Shown one piece after another: positions 46,591 to 55,341 of a stretch of 64,000 nt of DNA. Under the pieces are notes generated by a model that was not told where the DNA came from, did no database searches, and saw only the letters and a list, made by a program, of their open reading frames with translations. Every line of letters starts with the position of its first letter. The stretch's first letter is position 1. Source of the stretch: CAVZTX01 sp963778375 (GTDB lineage: Bacteria > Chloroflexota > Ktedonobacteria > Ktedonobacterales > Ktedonobacteraceae). Location: NCBI GenBank assembly GCA_963778375.1, contig CAVZTX010000008.1:71037-135036 (forward strand), in the 5' to 3' direction. Made by a program: the position numbers and the translations under genes.

Positions 46591-47531
46591 AATACCCCTG
46601 GAAAACGCTTCATTGTCCCAATTGCAGCAAACGCCTATCGACAATGTGCTGAACATCATCGATCAGGGCCTCGTACATCTACCTTCCTACCGGGAACTGT
46701 ACTATCGCTGGGAACGCCAGCAATGGCGTGCGCAAGACATCGATTTTACAGCAGACCGCAGGCAGTGGGAAGGCATGACGCATGACCAGCACGCCATGCG
46801 CATGTACGGCTTGTCTGCGTTCTTCCAGGGCGAGGCATGCGTCACCGACACACTGGCCCCCTATATCACAGCCATGCCCGACGAGGAAATGCGCATCTTC
46901 GTCACCACCCAACTGGTCGATGAGGCCCGCCATACCGTCTTCTTCGCGCGTTTCTTCGACGAAGTGCTTGGCGTTGAGAAAGATACAATGGAAGAGATGC
47001 TCGGAGTCGCCCGCCAGTACATGAACTCGCACATCAAATACATCCTGATCGACGCCCTTTCCGAAATCTCCGAGCGCATTCGCCAGCAACCCGCTAATCT
47101 GGCATATCTGATCGAAGGCGTCACACTCTACCACGTCATCGTCGAGGGCATGATGGCCCTTGCAGGCCAGCGCGGCATCCTAGAGTATCTACCGCCTGAA
47201 TGGACTCTTCCCAGCCTTCCGAGGGGGCTTCACCGCTGTAGCGCGTGACAAATCGCGTCACGTCGTATTCGGCGTGAAATTCCTGCGTGACATGATCCAG
47301 CGCGATGCCGCCAATGCGCAAGTTGTGCAGGCCGCCATCGAGAAATATGCACCCACTGCCCTCACCGCCATCACACCCGCAGCCGAGCAAATTCAAAATA
47401 TTCTGGCAATGGGCGACGATCCCTGGGTAACGCCACGCTTTGCGCAAGACTCCCTACGCAAGAAACTGAAGGTCATCGGCTTGAGCATGCCCTTACCCGA
47501 AGTCCCACCGCCACCGTTCTTTGGAGTGTAA
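46580..47531 (+). CDS. R2-like ligand-binding oxidase (R2lox), one frameshift and one altered metal ligand
   Basis: Ferritin-like Mn/Fe oxidase related to ribonucleotide reductase R2. Metal-site residues: E85 (GEACV), E115 and H118 (DEARH), E189 (YHVIVEG). The residues of the family's Val-Tyr ether crosslink sit at the right spacing: V88 (E+3) and Y184 (E-5). The frame breaks near 47190-47210; reading resumes as LFPAFRGGFTAVARDKSRHVVFG and runs to 47531. There the last ExxH is KxxH (Lys codon 47250-47252), losing one Fe ligand by a G-to-A change. R2lox enzymes bind long-chain fatty acids, which suits the neighbours. AAGGAGACAAC precedes ATG 46580. Confidence 0.85.
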
Positions 47532-47549
47532 GACACAAGGAGCATCCAT

Positions 47550-47828
47550 ATGATATCCGCCTTAGTTCTCATCAACGTACAGCGCGGGCAGGTAAATGAA
47601 ACCGCCCAGAGCCTGCTAGAAATCGAAGGCGTGGCCGAGGTCTACTCCGTAACCGGCGAATACGACCTCGTCGCTCTCCTGCGCCTCGCCCGCTACGAAG
47701 ACCTGGCCGACGTCGTCACAGCACATATGATCCAACTGCCCGCGATCACCAAAACGAACACACTCATGGCTTTCCAATGCTACTCACGTGCGGACTTGCA
47801 GCAGGCCTGGGATATCGGAGTAGAGTAA
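47550..47828 (+). CDS. Stand-alone Lrp/AsnC ligand-binding (RAM) domain
   Basis: 92 residues comprising only the effector domain of Lrp/AsnC regulators: ALVLINVQRGQVNETAQSLL, VAEVYSVTGEYDLVALLRL. No DNA-binding domain. Such stand-alone RAM proteins bind amino acids or similar ligands and may modulate full-length Lrp proteins or enzymes. AAGGAG is 6-11 bases from ATG 47550. It lies 18 bases after the R2lox gene. Confidence 0.9.
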   Translation: MISALVLINVQRGQVNETAQSLLEIEGVAEVYSVTGEYDLVALLRLARYEDLADVVTAHMIQLPAITKTNTLMAFQCYSRADLQQAWDIGVE

Positions 47829-47867
47829 GGCATAGCCCTTTCATCACACTAGAGAACGGAGTCTTCC

Positions 47868-49515
47868 ATGGGCATGATTCACGGCGGTTGGCTCGTTGCC
47901 AAAACCCTCAAACGTGAAGGAGTTGAAGTCGTCTTCACCCTCAGTGGTGGGCACATCGCAGGCATCTACGACGGCTGCATGCGTGAGGGTATTCGCGTCG
48001 TAGACACCCGTCACGAGCAGGCAGCCGTACACGCCGCCGAAGGCTGGGTCAAATCCACACGCACCCCAGGCGTCGCCCTACTCACCGCAGGCCCAGGCGT
48101 CACCGATGGCGTCACTGGAGTTGCCAACGCCTATCTCGCCGGTAGCCCTATCCTCGTCATCGGCGGAGCCGCCCCCTTAAGCCTATGGGATCGCGGCGCG
48201 CTCCAGGAGATGAACCAGATCGACCTGCTGCGCCCCATCACCAAATGGGCACGCACCGTACACGAAACCTCCCGTCTTGCTGAGTACACCGCCTCAGCTT
48301 TTCGCCAGATGTTAAGCGGCAAGCCCGGACCTACCTTCTTAGAGATGCCGATGGACGTACTCAATAACTTCGCCGACACCGACACCTACTTCGACCCCGG
48401 CGAACCCGCAAACTATCGCTATGGAGGTCGCACCGCACCCGATCCCGACCTTGTCTTGAAAGCCGCCCAACTACTAGAACAAGCGCAGCGTCCCGTCATC
48501 ATGGCAGGAACTGCCGTCTGGTGGTGCGATGCCGCCGAACCGCTACGTCTGCTCGCTGAACGCATACAAGCCCCTGTTTTCCTCAACGGTGCTGGTCGTG
48601 GCTGCCTGCCACCCACCCATCCCCTCTTCTTCAGTTCAGCACGCCGCAAAGCCCTCGAAGGAGCAGATACCATCCTGGCAATCGGCACGCGCATGGACTT
48701 CCGGCTCAATCACGGTCAACCTCCCCTCATTCCATCCGAAGCAAACATTCTCTGGTTAGACCTGGCCAGCGAGGATATCGGCGTCAACCGTGGTGCAGCC
48801 GTTGCCCTGGTTGGAGACGTAGGGTTGAGCATGTGCCAGCTCACCGAGGCAACGAAAAAACACACCCAAAGCGAATGGCAATCCTACATCCGTAAAGAAG
48901 AACAGCAAATCATTGGAGCGTGACGAGGCAGCCCTGAATTCCGATGCCGTTCCTATTCATCCCATGCGCTTCTGCCGCGAGATACGCGACTTTATCGACG
49001 AGGACACGACCGTCGTAGGCGATGGCGGCGATATCGTGAGCTACGGAGCAAAAGTAATCAACGTCGCTCGCCCCGGCTACTGGCTCGATGCAGGCCCAAT
49101 GGGCACGCTTGGCGCCGGCACAGGCTTTGCCATGGCCGCGCAAATCGCCCGTCCCGGCAAAAAAGTCCTGATCCTGCACGGCGACGGCGCTTTTGGACTC
49201 AATGGCATGGAGTTCGAGAGCATGGTGCGACAGAAATTGCCCGTCGTCTCCATTATTGGTAATGATGGTGCCTGGGGCCAGATCAAGCATCCCCAGCGAG
49301 CAATTATCGGTCACGCAACAGCAGCAGAACTTTCGCCCGGCATCCGCTACGACAAAATGGTCGAAGCCCTCGGTGGCTACGGCGAATTGGTCGAGCGACC
49401 TGAAGATATTCGCCCCGCCCTCGAACGCGCATTTGCCTCAGGTCTGCCCGGCTGCGTGAATGTCCTGATTGACCCCGAGAAACCTTATAGCAGGTCAACG
49501 AATGTAGCAGTCTAA
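47868..49515 (+). CDS. ThDP-dependent enzyme, 2-hydroxyacyl-CoA lyase/acetolactate-synthase family (ILVBL/HACL2-like), one frameshift
   Basis: Three-domain ThDP enzyme. Pyr domain: GVEVVFTLSGGHIAGIYDG, catalytic Glu in DTRHEQAAVHAAEG, ALLTAGPGVTDG. The segment GGAAPLSLWDRGALQEMNQI and LLRPITKWA resembles animal ILVBL (HACL2), as does the PP-domain run HGDGAFGLNGMEFES...IIGNDGAWGQI, which is the ThDP/Mg site. The frame breaks at about 48905: YIRKEEQ continues as KSLERDEAALNSD. Joined length is about 549 residues, as expected. I favour 2-hydroxyacyl-CoA lyase over acetolactate synthase because of the operon (acyl-CoA ligase, hydratase, R2lox) and because no small subunit is present. Confidence 0.85.
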
Positions 49516-49588
49516 TCAAAGTTATCATGGCATATCGTGTTAGTTCAACATATGTACCAAATTACCGTAATTAGATACGAAAGTGCGG

Positions 49589-49618
49589 TTGACAGATGCC
49601 ATAATATTGGCGTACACT
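49589..49618 (+). promoter_or_regulatory. Promoter of the large surface-protein gene
   Basis: TTGACA (49589-49594), 18 bases, TACACT (49613-49618); expected start about 49625, some 33 bases before GTG 49658. Confidence 0.55.
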
Positions 49619-49657
49619 TTATGAGGAGGATTTTTGTACTCTTTAGAGGGAGACGCC

Positions 49658-52600
49658 GTGATAGTCATTAGCTGTCCGCATTGTAATGAGCTACTTCCTG
49701 AAACAGCTTATTATTGTCCCGCATGCGGTGAGTCTCTGAATTCACCCGAATCTGGAATTTCACCCGAATCTGATAATATCCAATCTCAGGCCTTATCCGA
49801 AACTGATACTACCCAACAGCTTCCAGATAAAAACCCAATAACCCCAGACGAGAACGTTGTTGCGCCCGCACCCTCACAGGCACAAGCCACCGCGTTCAAA
49901 GTGCCCTATTTTTATGACATGGGTATTGATGAGGGTCAATCTGCTGAGCCTGTAGAGCCTGACGAAAGTGAGCTTACTCAGCCTGTAAGCCTCTCTGCCG
50001 GACTATCTACCGCGCATATGCCGACCCGTCCTGCACAGGAGTCACCCTCCCCTCGTATCAACGCGTCCCTCATATCCCAGGACGCGGAAATGCCTGGCAG
50101 CCAACAAAGAGGCGTCGCCGTTGCTAGCAGACCAGCAACCGAAGCACGCGGCAATTGGAACAAGGTCGTCCCTTTGGGGGTAGCTCACCTGACACCTCTA
50201 CCGGTCACACCTCTGCCTAAAACCCCACACATGTTGCCTACCTTGAAGCCTGCTCAAAAGACATCCCGGCGTGTTCCTCCTCCCTTCTGGTTCTGGGTAA
50301 CAACTATTGTCTTATTGGGCCTCCTGTTTGGTGGGCTTCTTGGACTCCTTGTGACCCACTCTTATGGAGAACTTTCATTACAGGTCAGCCCTTCAACCGT
50401 TCCCGTGGGTGGCGTAATCACCCTCCAGGGATCCAACTTTCATCCTAATACCCACGTCGGACTGATGCGCGACTCCGAGATTGCGATCGTTGATAGAAGC
50501 AGTCATAATATTATCTCAGCCGATGGCTCCGGCTCCTTCAGCGATACGGTCTTCATCGATAGTAGCTGGGGTGCGGGTCCCCATACCATCATCGCCGAAG
50601 ACGCCAATTCCCACACAACCGCCAGTTTCCCCATTCTGGTGCTGGGTCACGGCGAATCATCGCGACCACCCCATCTCTCGCTCTCCCTGACCAGCCTTGC
50701 TCTCGGTTCAGGCGATCAAGCCACCAATAGCACCATTCCCATGACCATTGCCAATAGCGGCGGTGGCGTCATCTCCTGGCAGAGTGCTACCACCCAACCC
50801 TGGCTCGTGCTCAGTCCGCAACACGGCACCTTCCCGGCCGATCAACCCATGAGCGTCACCGTCGCAGTTGATCGCTCTAATTTGACCCCAGGCAGCTATA
50901 GCGGCGACATCATCATCACCTCCAATGCCGGTAATGCTACCGTCTCCGTGACGATGCAAGTCATCCCGTTGCAGACACAGAATGAAGGTGTGCTGCAACT
51001 CGGCTCGGCCGCCCTCTCCTTCACTGCAACCGATGGAGGCGCGAACCCAGCCACCCAGTCCGTCACCCTCAGTAATCCAGGCGTGCAGCCCTTCCAGTGG
51101 GGCACCTCCACCTCGACCACCGATGGTGGGAATTGGCTGACGGTTGCTCCCGCTTCGGGTAATCTTGCTGCTCAAGGAGCCAGCCAAGCGGTCAAGATCG
51201 GTGTGAACATCAGCACCATGTTGCCAGGCGTCTACAGCGGCAAAGTGACCTTCTCTAACGCGGGCACACAGCCGGTACAGAATAGCCCACAAAGCATCAT
51301 CGTCAGCCTCACCGTGCAGCCGCAGTGCACCCTCTCGGTCACCCCTGGCGTCGTCACCATCACCAGCGTCTCTGGACAGCCTGCTCCTGCCCCACTCTCC
51401 CTCAGTGTGGGTACCAATCAGGGATGCAGCAAACCCTTGAGTTGGACCGCCTCTGCCAGCACCTCTAGCGGTGGCTCCTGGCTCAACCTTGGTACAACTA
51501 GTGGCACCACGTCGAACACTCCCTTGACCGTCAGTGTTAACGTCGCTGGTCTTGCCGTTGGGACCTACACTGGTCAGATCGTGTTGACCACCACCTCTGG
51601 CTCGCTGACCGTACCCGTCACCTTCATCATGGGACAGCCCAGCATCCCTGTTCAGGCCACCACACCCGCGTCTTTGTCATTTAGCGGGATTGTGGGGCAA
51701 CCCAATTCGCCGGGATCACAGCCCATCACGGTTACCAATAGCGGAGGTGGCACGCTCTCCTGGCAGGCCACCACCAGTGGAGGATGGCTGAGCGTGGCGC
51801 AAGCCGCAGGCAGTGTCGCCTCGAAACAATCTACGCAAATCACCGTGTTGGCGTCGACCTCAGGGCTGAGTGCTGGCACCTACACCGGCACGGTCACCAT
51901 TAGCGGTACCGACGGCGCGGGACACCCGGCGACCGGTAGTCCACAATCCATTCCGGTCACCTTCACCGTCTTTCCTGCCTGTGCCATCTCGGCGACCCCT
52001 GTCGCTCTAACCTTTGCAGGCCAGGTCGGCGGCCTGGATCCTACCACACAATCGGCTACCATCACTGCCAGTGGTGCCTGCACCAGTGCGCTGAACTGGT
52101 CAACATCCGTTGTTACCTCAAGTGGTGGCTCCTGGCTCAGTGCGTCGCCTGCCTCAGGCAGTGTCAGTCTCTCAGCCAATTCAGGCACGAATGTAGGAGT
52201 AACGCTCCATGGTCTGAGCGCCGGCACCTATACCGGGACGGTAAAGATTGCCGCAACCGATAGCACCGGTAAGGCAGTCGGTTCGCCACAGGTCATTATG
52301 ATCACGCTGAATATAACGGCCCCTCCTGTACTCGCGGCAAGTTCTACTCAAGCCTCATTCAACATTTCTACAGGCACACCACCACTGCCCATCACGATTA
52401 GCAATAAAGGTGGCCTCCCCTTGAACTGGAGTGCATCCCTGGCCGCGGGTGCGCCGTCCTTTGTCTCACTCTCTGCACTCTCTGGCACCAATCTGGCAGG
52501 AGGAACCAGTACCACCACTGATGTCCTCGTGAATACAGCCGGAATAACCAGTCAACAGACATTCACCATCAGTGTACTCGTCAGTGCTATTGACCCATCT

Positions 52601-53713
52601 ACCAACCAGCCAACCGCGGGAAGCCCGGCAACAGTATCGCTCAACATCACGATTACCCCACCTGCCATGCAGGTAAATTCGACCAGTCTCTCCTTCAGCG
52701 GAACCCAGGGCAGCAACAATCCACCATCACAGGCGATCACCATCACCAATAGCGGCGGTGGCAGTCTGAATTGGACGGTAGGTGCCCCATCAGCGGGATG
52801 GTTGTCAACAGCCCCCCGCGGTGGCAATGACAACTCTGGTGCAAGTTCTCGGGTCAAATTCTTCGCCAATATGAACGGACTGAACGCGGGATCATATTCG
52901 GCAACGGTCACAATCACACCTTCAGTAGGCTCTCCCATCACAATCAATGTCGCACTCACTGTGATCGGAGCCACACCAACTCCTCTACCCACACCAAATG
53001 TAACGCCTGGGCCGAGTCCGACTCCCAGCCCAACCAATACGCCTACTCCGCAACCATCACCTAGTCCGACTGACACACCAACGCCACAACCATCGCCTAG
53101 CCCGACCGATACGCCGACTCCCCAGCCGTCGCCGACGCCAAATGTGACGCCTGGACCAAGTCCCACGGCCAGTCCGACCGATACACCAACACCTAATCCT
53201 ACCGACACTCCCACCCCTAGCCCGACCGATACGCCGACTCCCCAGCCGTCGCCGACTGATACCCCCACTCCCACTGCAACAGCCAGTCCAACTGACACTC
53301 CCACCCCCGCTGTAACTGACACTCCTACACCAACTCCCACGCCTACTCCCACCGCGACCGATACTACTACCCCCACACCGACCGCCACAGATACATCCAC
53401 GCCATCGCCAACCGCTACAGACACATCCACGCCATCACCGACCGCCACAGATACATCCACTCCAACGGCTACAGCCAGCGCAAGCCCAACCGGTACAGCT
53501 ACTACCGGAGCCACATCACAAACAACAAACATAGCCCTCATCTTAAAGAAGGTAACACTCAATCCAGGACCCCACGTAGCTGCACACATCCTCCGATCCA
53601 CCCATTCTATCAAATCAGCCATCATAAAGAATGCAGCCCCACATTCAGCACCTGTCTCGAACACCACAGTTTCCCGCTCCACCCCTGATGCCGCTCTTCG
53701 CGACCTCCAATAA
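49658..53713 (+). CDS. Anchored surface protein: zinc ribbon, membrane helix, seven BACON-like domains, Pro/Thr stalk
   Basis: 1,351 residues from GTG 49658 (GAGGGAG upstream; TTG 49634 is an alternative). Order: zinc ribbon CPHCNELLPETAYYCPACG (about 5-25); disordered linker to about 210; one membrane helix (FWFWVTTIVLLGLLFGGLLG); an IPT-like domain (TVPVGGVITLQGSNFHP); then seven BACON/Ig-like repeats of about 100 residues, each with an 'NSGGGxLxW' strand and 'GLSAGTYTGTV' close; then a (P-T-D-T-P-T-P) stalk; and a short basic tail. The ribbon would be cytoplasmic and the rest outside. It probably binds carbohydrate or protein at the cell surface. It begins a block of secreted proteins. Confidence 0.85.
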   Translation: MIVISCPHCNELLPETAYYCPACGESLNSPESGISPESDNIQSQALSETDTTQQLPDKNPITPDENVVAPAPSQAQATAFKVPYFYDMGIDEGQSAEPVEPDESELTQPVSLSAGLSTAHMPTRPAQESPSPRINASLISQDAEMPGSQQRGVAVASRPATEARGNWNKVVPLGVAHLTPLPVTPLPKTPHMLPTLKPAQKTSRRVPPPFWFWVTTIVLLGLLFGGLLGLLVTHSYGELSLQVSPSTVPVGGVITLQGSNFHPNTHVGLMRDSEIAIVDRSSHNIISADGSGSFSDTVFIDSSWGAGPHTIIAEDANSHTTASFPILVLGHGESSRPPHLSLSLTSLALGSGDQATNSTIPMTIANSGGGVISWQSATTQPWLVLSPQHGTFPADQPMSVTVAVDRSNLTPGSYSGDIIITSNAGNATVSVTMQVIPLQTQNEGVLQLGSAALSFTATDGGANPATQSVTLSNPGVQPFQWGTSTSTTDGGNWLTVAPASGNLAAQGASQAVKIGVNISTMLPGVYSGKVTFSNAGTQPVQNSPQSIIVSLTVQPQCTLSVTPGVVTITSVSGQPAPAPLSLSVGTNQGCSKPLSWTASASTSSGGSWLNLGTTSGTTSNTPLTVSVNVAGLAVGTYTGQIVLTTTSGSLTVPVTFIMGQPSIPVQATTPASLSFSGIVGQPNSPGSQPITVTNSGGGTLSWQATTSGGWLSVAQAAGSVASKQSTQITVLASTSGLSAGTYTGTVTISGTDGAGHPATGSPQSIPVTFTVFPACAISATPVALTFAGQVGGLDPTTQSATITASGACTSALNWSTSVVTSSGGSWLSASPASGSVSLSANSGTNVGVTLHGLSAGTYTGTVKIAATDSTGKAVGSPQVIMITLNITAPPVLAASSTQASFNISTGTPPLPITISNKGGLPLNWSASLAAGAPSFVSLSALSGTNLAGGTSTTTDVLVNTAGITSQQTFTISVLVSAIDPSTNQPTAGSPATVSLNITITPPAMQVNSTSLSFSGTQGSNNPPSQAITITNSGGGSLNWTVGAPSAGWLSTAPRGGNDNSGASSRVKFFANMNGLNAGSYSATVTITPSVGSPITINVALTVIGATPTPLPTPNVTPGPSPTPSPTNTPTPQPSPSPTDTPTPQPSPSPTDTPTPQPSPTPNVTPGPSPTASPTDTPTPNPTDTPTPSPTDTPTPQPSPTDTPTPTATASPTDTPTPAVTDTPTPTPTPTPTATDTTTPTPTATDTSTPSPTATDTSTPSPTATDTSTPTATASASPTGTATTGATSQTTNIALILKKVTLNPGPHVAAHILRSTHSIKSAIIKNAAPHSAPVSNTTVSRSTPDAALRDLQ
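52975..53515 (+). repeat. Tandem DNA repeats encoding the Pro/Thr/Ser stalk
   Basis: C-rich repeats of ACCGATACGCC / ACTCCCCAGCCGTCGCC type; the copies at about 53101 and 53221 share over 30 identical bases. They encode TDTPTPQPSPS-like units, and toward the end TATDTSTPSP. Length is likely to vary between strains by slippage. Confidence 0.85.
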
Positions 53714-53764
53714 TCTCCCCCATAGATTAAGCCTGCTTGATCCCACTCCATCACAATCCAGACA

Positions 53765-53803
53765 AACAAAAAAGGGAAGTGAAAAGAATTCTTCCACTTC
53801 CCC
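53765..53803 (-). terminator. Rho-independent terminator (minus strand)
   Basis: GGGAAGTG (53774-53781) pairs with CACTTCCC (53795-53802) with an AAGAATTCTT palindrome in the loop; on the minus strand a run of T follows. It ends transcription of the propeller gene and lies between convergent genes. Confidence 0.75.
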
Positions 53804-53834
53804 GCTATACACTGATCTACGTCCTCAAGAAACT

Positions 53835-54998
53835 CTAGAAGACCAGCACGTACCCACCATGATCCTCATAGCTGGTGATGCTCGGTCCCCAATTCGCACC
53901 GTCCCACCACTGATGATAGACCGCATGGTCGCTGCCTACCACAAACACATCCAGACGATTGGCTGACCACGATACCACTGAGGGAGTCGTAATCACAACC
54001 CCACCATGATACTCATAGCTCGTCTGGCTCGGTCCCCAGTTCGCGCCATCCCAATATTGATGATAGAGAGCATGGTCGCTTCCCACTACGAACAGATCGA
54101 TGCGATTGGCTGACCAGGAGACAGCCGAAATGTTGGAGGTGACATACCCACCATGATACTCATAGCTCGTCAGGCCTGGCCCCCAATTCGCACCGTCCCA
54201 ATATTGATGATAGACTGCGTGATCGCTTCCTACCACAAACAGATCGATGCGATTAGACCCCCATGAGACAGCCGAAACATCTGAAACCGAGTATCCTCCA
54301 TGACCTTCATAGCTCGTCAGACTCGGTCCCCAATTGGAGCCATCCCACCACTGATGATAGACCGCGTGGTCACTTCCCACTACGAATACATCCAGACGAT
54401 TGGCTGACCAGGACACCGCTGTGGGATTACCCAGCACATAGCCGCCATGATCCTCGTACGTCGTCAAGCTCGGTCCCCATTGATGGCCGTTCCACCATTG
54501 GTGATACAGCGCGTGATCGCTGCCCACTACGAACAGATCAATGCGGTTGTGCGCCCAGGAAACCGCGGAGATGTTGGAGATGACATAGCCACCATGATTC
54601 TCCCAGCCACTCCATTGATGGCCATTCCACCACTTGTGATAGACGGCATGGTTACTGCCCACCACAAACAGGTCAATGCGATTGGGTCCCCAGGACACCG
54701 CTGTGACATTGGAGATGGCATATCCTCCAAGATCCTCATAGCTCGTGGTACTGGGATTCCAGCTTGAGCCATTCCACCATTGATGATAGACCGCGTGATC
54801 GCTGCCCACCACAAAAGTGTCAATGCGGTTAGGTGCCCAAGAAACACTCGCTACAGCCGAGGTCTGGCTCTGACCATTCCCTTGTGGTACCGCTTTCTGT
54901 GAAGATGCGGCTTGAGCCGGTAGACCGAACTGAGCAACTGCAAACGCTATGAAAAGTAGACACACTACAGGTAGTAAGAAACGCGTGAGCTTTGGCAT
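53835..54998 (-). CDS. Secreted seven-bladed beta-propeller (PLL/DUF346-like lectin)
   Basis: About 387 residues from ATG 54998 (AAAGGAA upstream). A signal peptide (KLTRFLLPVVCLLFIAFAVA, cut after AQAAS) is followed by exactly seven repeats of about 48 residues, each with 'AVSWxxNRIDLFVVGSDHAV' and 'YHQWWDGxNWGPS', ending with the last repeat. This is the PLL-like/fucose-lectin propeller pattern, so glycan binding is likely. The high DNA identity between repeats implies concerted evolution. Confidence 0.88.
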   Translation of the reverse strand: MPKLTRFLLPVVCLLFIAFAVAQFGLPAQAASSQKAVPQGNGQSQTSAVASVSWAPNRIDTFVVGSDHAVYHQWWNGSSWNPSTTSYEDLGGYAISNVTAVSWGPNRIDLFVVGSNHAVYHKWWNGHQWSGWENHGGYVISNISAVSWAHNRIDLFVVGSDHALYHQWWNGHQWGPSLTTYEDHGGYVLGNPTAVSWSANRLDVFVVGSDHAVYHQWWDGSNWGPSLTSYEGHGGYSVSDVSAVSWGSNRIDLFVVGSDHAVYHQYWDGANWGPGLTSYEYHGGYVTSNISAVSWSANRIDLFVVGSDHALYHQYWDGANWGPSQTSYEYHGGVVITTPSVVSWSANRLDVFVVGSDHAVYHQWWDGANWGPSITSYEDHGGYVLVF

Positions 54999-55049
54999 AT
55001 AGAGATTCCTTTCTTGATTACAATCTCTTCCATATGAGAGGTTGCACAA

Positions 55050-55217
55050 ACTACGCCATCTTAAATAAACTCATATGCCACCCTTTTTAATGAATTTATT
55101 CATCTATTTAAAGGATATTTCCTATCTACCCTATAAAGTATGAAGCTATGGTCTCACTATATTTCTACTTATTCTTTTACTTTTTCTAAAAGTTCCTGTT
55201 TTCCAAAGAAAAAGTAA
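55050..55217. other. A/T-rich gap between two secreted-protein genes
   Basis: Probable promoter region of the propeller gene; no -35/-10 pair that I can defend. Confidence 0.35.
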
Positions 55218-55265
55218 CACTTCGTGACATCTCGCTATCTTAAGAGAGTGAGAAGTCACGAAGTG
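55218..55265 (-). terminator. Second, long terminator-like hairpin
   Basis: CACTTCGTGAC...GTCACGAAGTG with an inner TCTCGCT/AGTGAGA stem and one A-A mismatch, about 18 bp in total. Reading the minus strand it is followed by a T-rich run (ACTTTTTC). It backs up the terminator at 55294-55320. Confidence 0.6.
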
Positions 55266-55293
55266 GAGCATATGTGATCTGCCAAAAACTACA

Positions 55294-55321
55294 AGGAGGT
55301 CGGTAACAATACCGACCTCCT
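55294..55321 (-). terminator. Rho-independent terminator of the beta-helix gene
   Basis: AGGAGGTCGGTA and TACCGACCTCC pair around ACAA (11-bp perfect stem). On the minus strand TTGTAGTTTTTGG follows. It is 20 bases past the stop of the beta-helix gene. Confidence 0.75.
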
Positions 55322-55341
55322 CGCTGTTGACTGAAACGAGT

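Noticed and set aside
52552..53769. 405-codon minus frame with Val/Gly repeats
   Set aside because: Antisense of the Pro/Thr stalk; the repeats mirror the plus-strand codons.
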